Assembly: GCF_024159265.1 (NCBI RefSeq)
Contig: NZ_JAMYWY010000001.1
Location: forward strand, 4,650,001 to 4,714,000
Source of the DNA: Paenibacillus sp. 1781tsa1
GTDB taxonomy: Bacteria > Bacillota > Bacilli > Paenibacillales > Paenibacillaceae
Reading direction: 5' to 3'
Length of the DNA stretch: 64,000 nt
Shown piece by piece: positions 62,352 to 64,000 of this stretch. The position numbers and the translations under genes are program-made. Each line of letters begins with the position of its first letter. Position 1 is the stretch's first letter. A model generated the notes under the pieces. That model was given only the letters and a program-made list of their open reading frames with translations, was not told the origin of the DNA and did no database searches.

Positions 62352-63647
62352 TTAGCTTGCCCGTGATGAAGGGTTAAGGTTCATCTGTTTGTCACGTTGA
62401 CGTGCACGACGACCTTGACCTGGAGGGGTGATGATCAGTGCGAGCAACAGCGAGACAGCGCAAAGTACAGCAATCACGATGAAGGTTAGATGGAATCCGC
62501 CCAGCAGAGCGCTGATGAATGATCCTGCCAAAGCACCAAATCCAAATCCCTGATAGATCACACCATAGTTTTTGCTCTGATTTTTCAGTCCGAAGTAATC
62601 AGCCACAATCGCCGGGAATACCGTAATGTTACCACCGAAGCAGAATGCAACGGCAGCCACACAGGCGAAGAAGATCCCGAAGGTCAGTGGAACCAGACTA
62701 AGTGTCATGACAGCTACGGCTGTCACCAGCAACGCACCAGCGATGACTTTCATTCGTCCTACTTTATCTGACAGCGCACCGAGAATAATACGTCCCGCAG
62801 TGTTAAAGATTGCAACCATGGCCACTGCGTTGGCAGCTGTAGCTACATCAAGACCTGCAAGCTGTACACCGATATCTTTGACAATACCGATCAAATACAG
62901 ACCGCTCATACACGCCGTGAAGAAGATAACAAACAGCATATACGCTTCTTTTGTACGCAGCATCTCTTTCACCGTATAGTCATGACGTGCCACGACTTGT
63001 TTGGATCCTTCTTTGCTTGCCGGAGCCTGTTCACGAACAACCGCTTCACGGATCAGGAATGATCCCGCAACGACCAGAACCAGAACGATAATGCCCCAGT
63101 ACATAAATGCCTGAGCAGGACCAACGGCACCAATCAATGCCGAGTTCACATATTTGAACAATAAACTACCGGTACCAAAAGCTCCGACCGAGATCCCCGA
63201 GATCAGACCTTTACGCTCCGGGAACCATTTGATCAGATTAGACAACGACGTAATGTACGCCGTACCATCTGCAAATCCAACGACAAATCCAGCCAAAATG
63301 TACAGCAGTGTTAACGAAGTGACCTGGGAACTCAGAATGAGACCCAGTCCAAGCACAACTCCGGCTACACGGATCAGACGCTGAAGACCCCAACGTTCCT
63401 GCAACCGACCTGCAAACAATGTGGCAAATGCCAAAGCAAAACTGGTAATTGAAAAAGTTATCGCGACCGAGCTGACGTCCCATCCGAAACGATCAGACAG
63501 CGGTTGATTAAATAAACTCCACGTATAGATGGTTCCAAGACCCATTTGTACAATAATAGTCCCCAAAACAATAAGCCAGCGGTTCATTTTTGTAGGTGTA
63601 ATTGTTGATGTAGGTGCTGATGAAGCGGATGAAATAGCTGCTTTCAT
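62352..63647 (-). CDS. OFA-family MFS transporter (oxalate/formate antiporter-like)
   Basis: 431 aa with 12 membrane helices. The family marks are GLGTIYTWSLFNQPLSDRFG, AFATLFAGRLQERWG, FVVGFADGTAYITSLSNLIK, WFPERKGLISGISVGAFG and GRIILGALSDKVGRMK. Members move monocarboxylates such as formate, oxalate or lactate. The substrate here is not decided. GGGGAGATCACG precedes the ATG. A LytTR-type regulator reads towards it from upstream on the same strand and may control it. Confidence 0.9.
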   Translation of the reverse strand: MKAAISSASSAPTSTITPTKMNRWLIVLGTIIVQMGLGTIYTWSLFNQPLSDRFGWDVSSVAITFSITSFALAFATLFAGRLQERWGLQRLIRVAGVVLGLGLILSSQVTSLTLLYILAGFVVGFADGTAYITSLSNLIKWFPERKGLISGISVGAFGTGSLLFKYVNSALIGAVGPAQAFMYWGIIVLVLVVAGSFLIREAVVREQAPASKEGSKQVVARHDYTVKEMLRTKEAYMLFVIFFTACMSGLYLIGIVKDIGVQLAGLDVATAANAVAMVAIFNTAGRIILGALSDKVGRMKVIAGALLVTAVAVMTLSLVPLTFGIFFACVAAVAFCFGGNITVFPAIVADYFGLKNQSKNYGVIYQGFGFGALAGSFISALLGGFHLTFIVIAVLCAVSLLLALIITPPGQGRRARQRDKQMNLNPSSRAS

Positions 63648-63767
63648 CGTGATCTCCCCTTTGCCGATGTCATATACATGAATGCGTTCACAAGCTAATC
63701 ATACATGAAAGGGGATTCATTACACCGTTTTGAGCATGAGTTGCATCAGATGCGGAATGAAATGCTT

Positions 63768-64000
63768 CTAGATGCGCATGAGTTGCCTGAATTCTTTGAC
63801 CTTCCCGCGACTCACGGGCACTTCAGCTTCCAAATCGCGCAGACGGAGCAGATACGTATTGTTGAACCAGGGTACAATTTCACGGATTTGCGACAGATTT
63901 ACGACGTACGAACGGTGGCAGCGAAAGAACGTATCCTGTGGCAGACGGCTGTGAAAATCCGATATGCTCACTGGCATGGTGAACTCCCCATTTTTGGTAT
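63768..64000 (-). CDS. LytTR-domain response regulator (partial, N-terminus outside window)
   Basis: At least 76 residues, open to the window edge: TKNGEFTMPVSISDFHSRL then FFRCHRSYVVNLSQI, FNNTYLLRLRDLEAEVPVSR and a C-terminal KEFRQLMRI. This is the LytTR DNA-binding domain of AlgR/AgrA/LytR-type regulators, with the conserved F-x-R-x-HRS-x-x-VN. The receiver domain should lie beyond 64000. The gene ends 120 bp before the OFA-family gene start. Confidence 0.85.
   Translation of the reverse strand, partial: TKNGEFTMPVSISDFHSRLPQDTFFRCHRSYVVNLSQIREIVPWFNNTYLLRLRDLEAEVPVSRGKVKEFRQLMRI

Noticed and set aside
1..64000. CRISPR arrays, rRNA and tRNA genes
   Set aside because: No regularly spaced short repeats, and no cloverleaf or rRNA-like sequence was recognised on reading through the window.

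Overview
The window looks like chromosomal DNA from a spore-forming Gram-positive of the Paenibacillus type. The evidence is strong AGGAGG ribosome-binding sites, lipobox lipoproteins, S-layer-homology (SLH) proteins, a SleB-type hydrolase, a UvrX/YolD pair under a GAAC-N4-GTTC LexA box, an Amj lipid II flippase, YitT, YaaA and a PL9 pectate lyase. No rRNA, tRNA, CRISPR array, integrase or intact prophage was seen.

Layout. 1-13 kb: partial amj, a DUF2188 protein, YitT, a TIR-like/GAF-like gene translationally coupled to a small partner, an SOS-box gene of unknown function, cysteine synthase, a DinG-type helicase, catalase and a secreted pectate lyase. 13-27 kb: accessory region read leftward. 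It holds a large DUF4011-helicase-nuclease protein, a GHKL ATPase fused to a C-terminal HExxH domain, a WXG100-led CdiA-CT-like toxin with its immunity gene, a second immunity-like gene, a YolA-like secreted protein, an SPFH protein with a small membrane partner, yaaA, and a membrane-anchored Mrr nuclease. 27-40 kb: a surface/type VII-like effector island. Its core is lipoprotein - lipase with a C-terminal helical domain - SLH protein - 1136-aa DUF5704-like protein - WXG100 toxin (frameshifted) - HEAT-like small protein. A second, partly deleted copy of the lipoprotein/lipase/SLH unit and several decayed fragments lie around it, together with an IS256-type relic.

40-64 kb: a SleB-like hydrolase with an odd N-terminal extension, a NiaP-like MFS permease, a CUT1 sugar ABC importer without its ATPase, an SsuD-like monooxygenase, an AraC regulator, a leftward exopolysaccharide-type cluster (glycosidase with CBM9-like domain, HEAT membrane protein, processive GT2, response regulator lacking its phospho-acceptor Asp, nucleotide-sugar dehydrogenase, TIM-barrel protein), the SOS-regulated UvrX-YolD operon, glutaminase, a GNAT acetyltransferase, an OFA-family MFS permease and a partial LytTR regulator.

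The most notable signals are: (i) five copies of a ~190-bp structured intergenic element, each just upstream of a leftward gene, with compensatory stem changes; (ii) the GHKL-HExxH plus DUF4011-helicase-nuclease pair as a defence candidate; (iii) the TIR/GAF-like gene with its coupled partner; (iv) a reverse-domain lipase/lipoprotein pair resembling the staphylococcal TslA/TilA effector-immunity arrangement, duplicated and decaying nearby; and (v) the Asp-to-Glu response regulator inside the polysaccharide cluster. Functions are inferred from reading the sequence; no database search was run.
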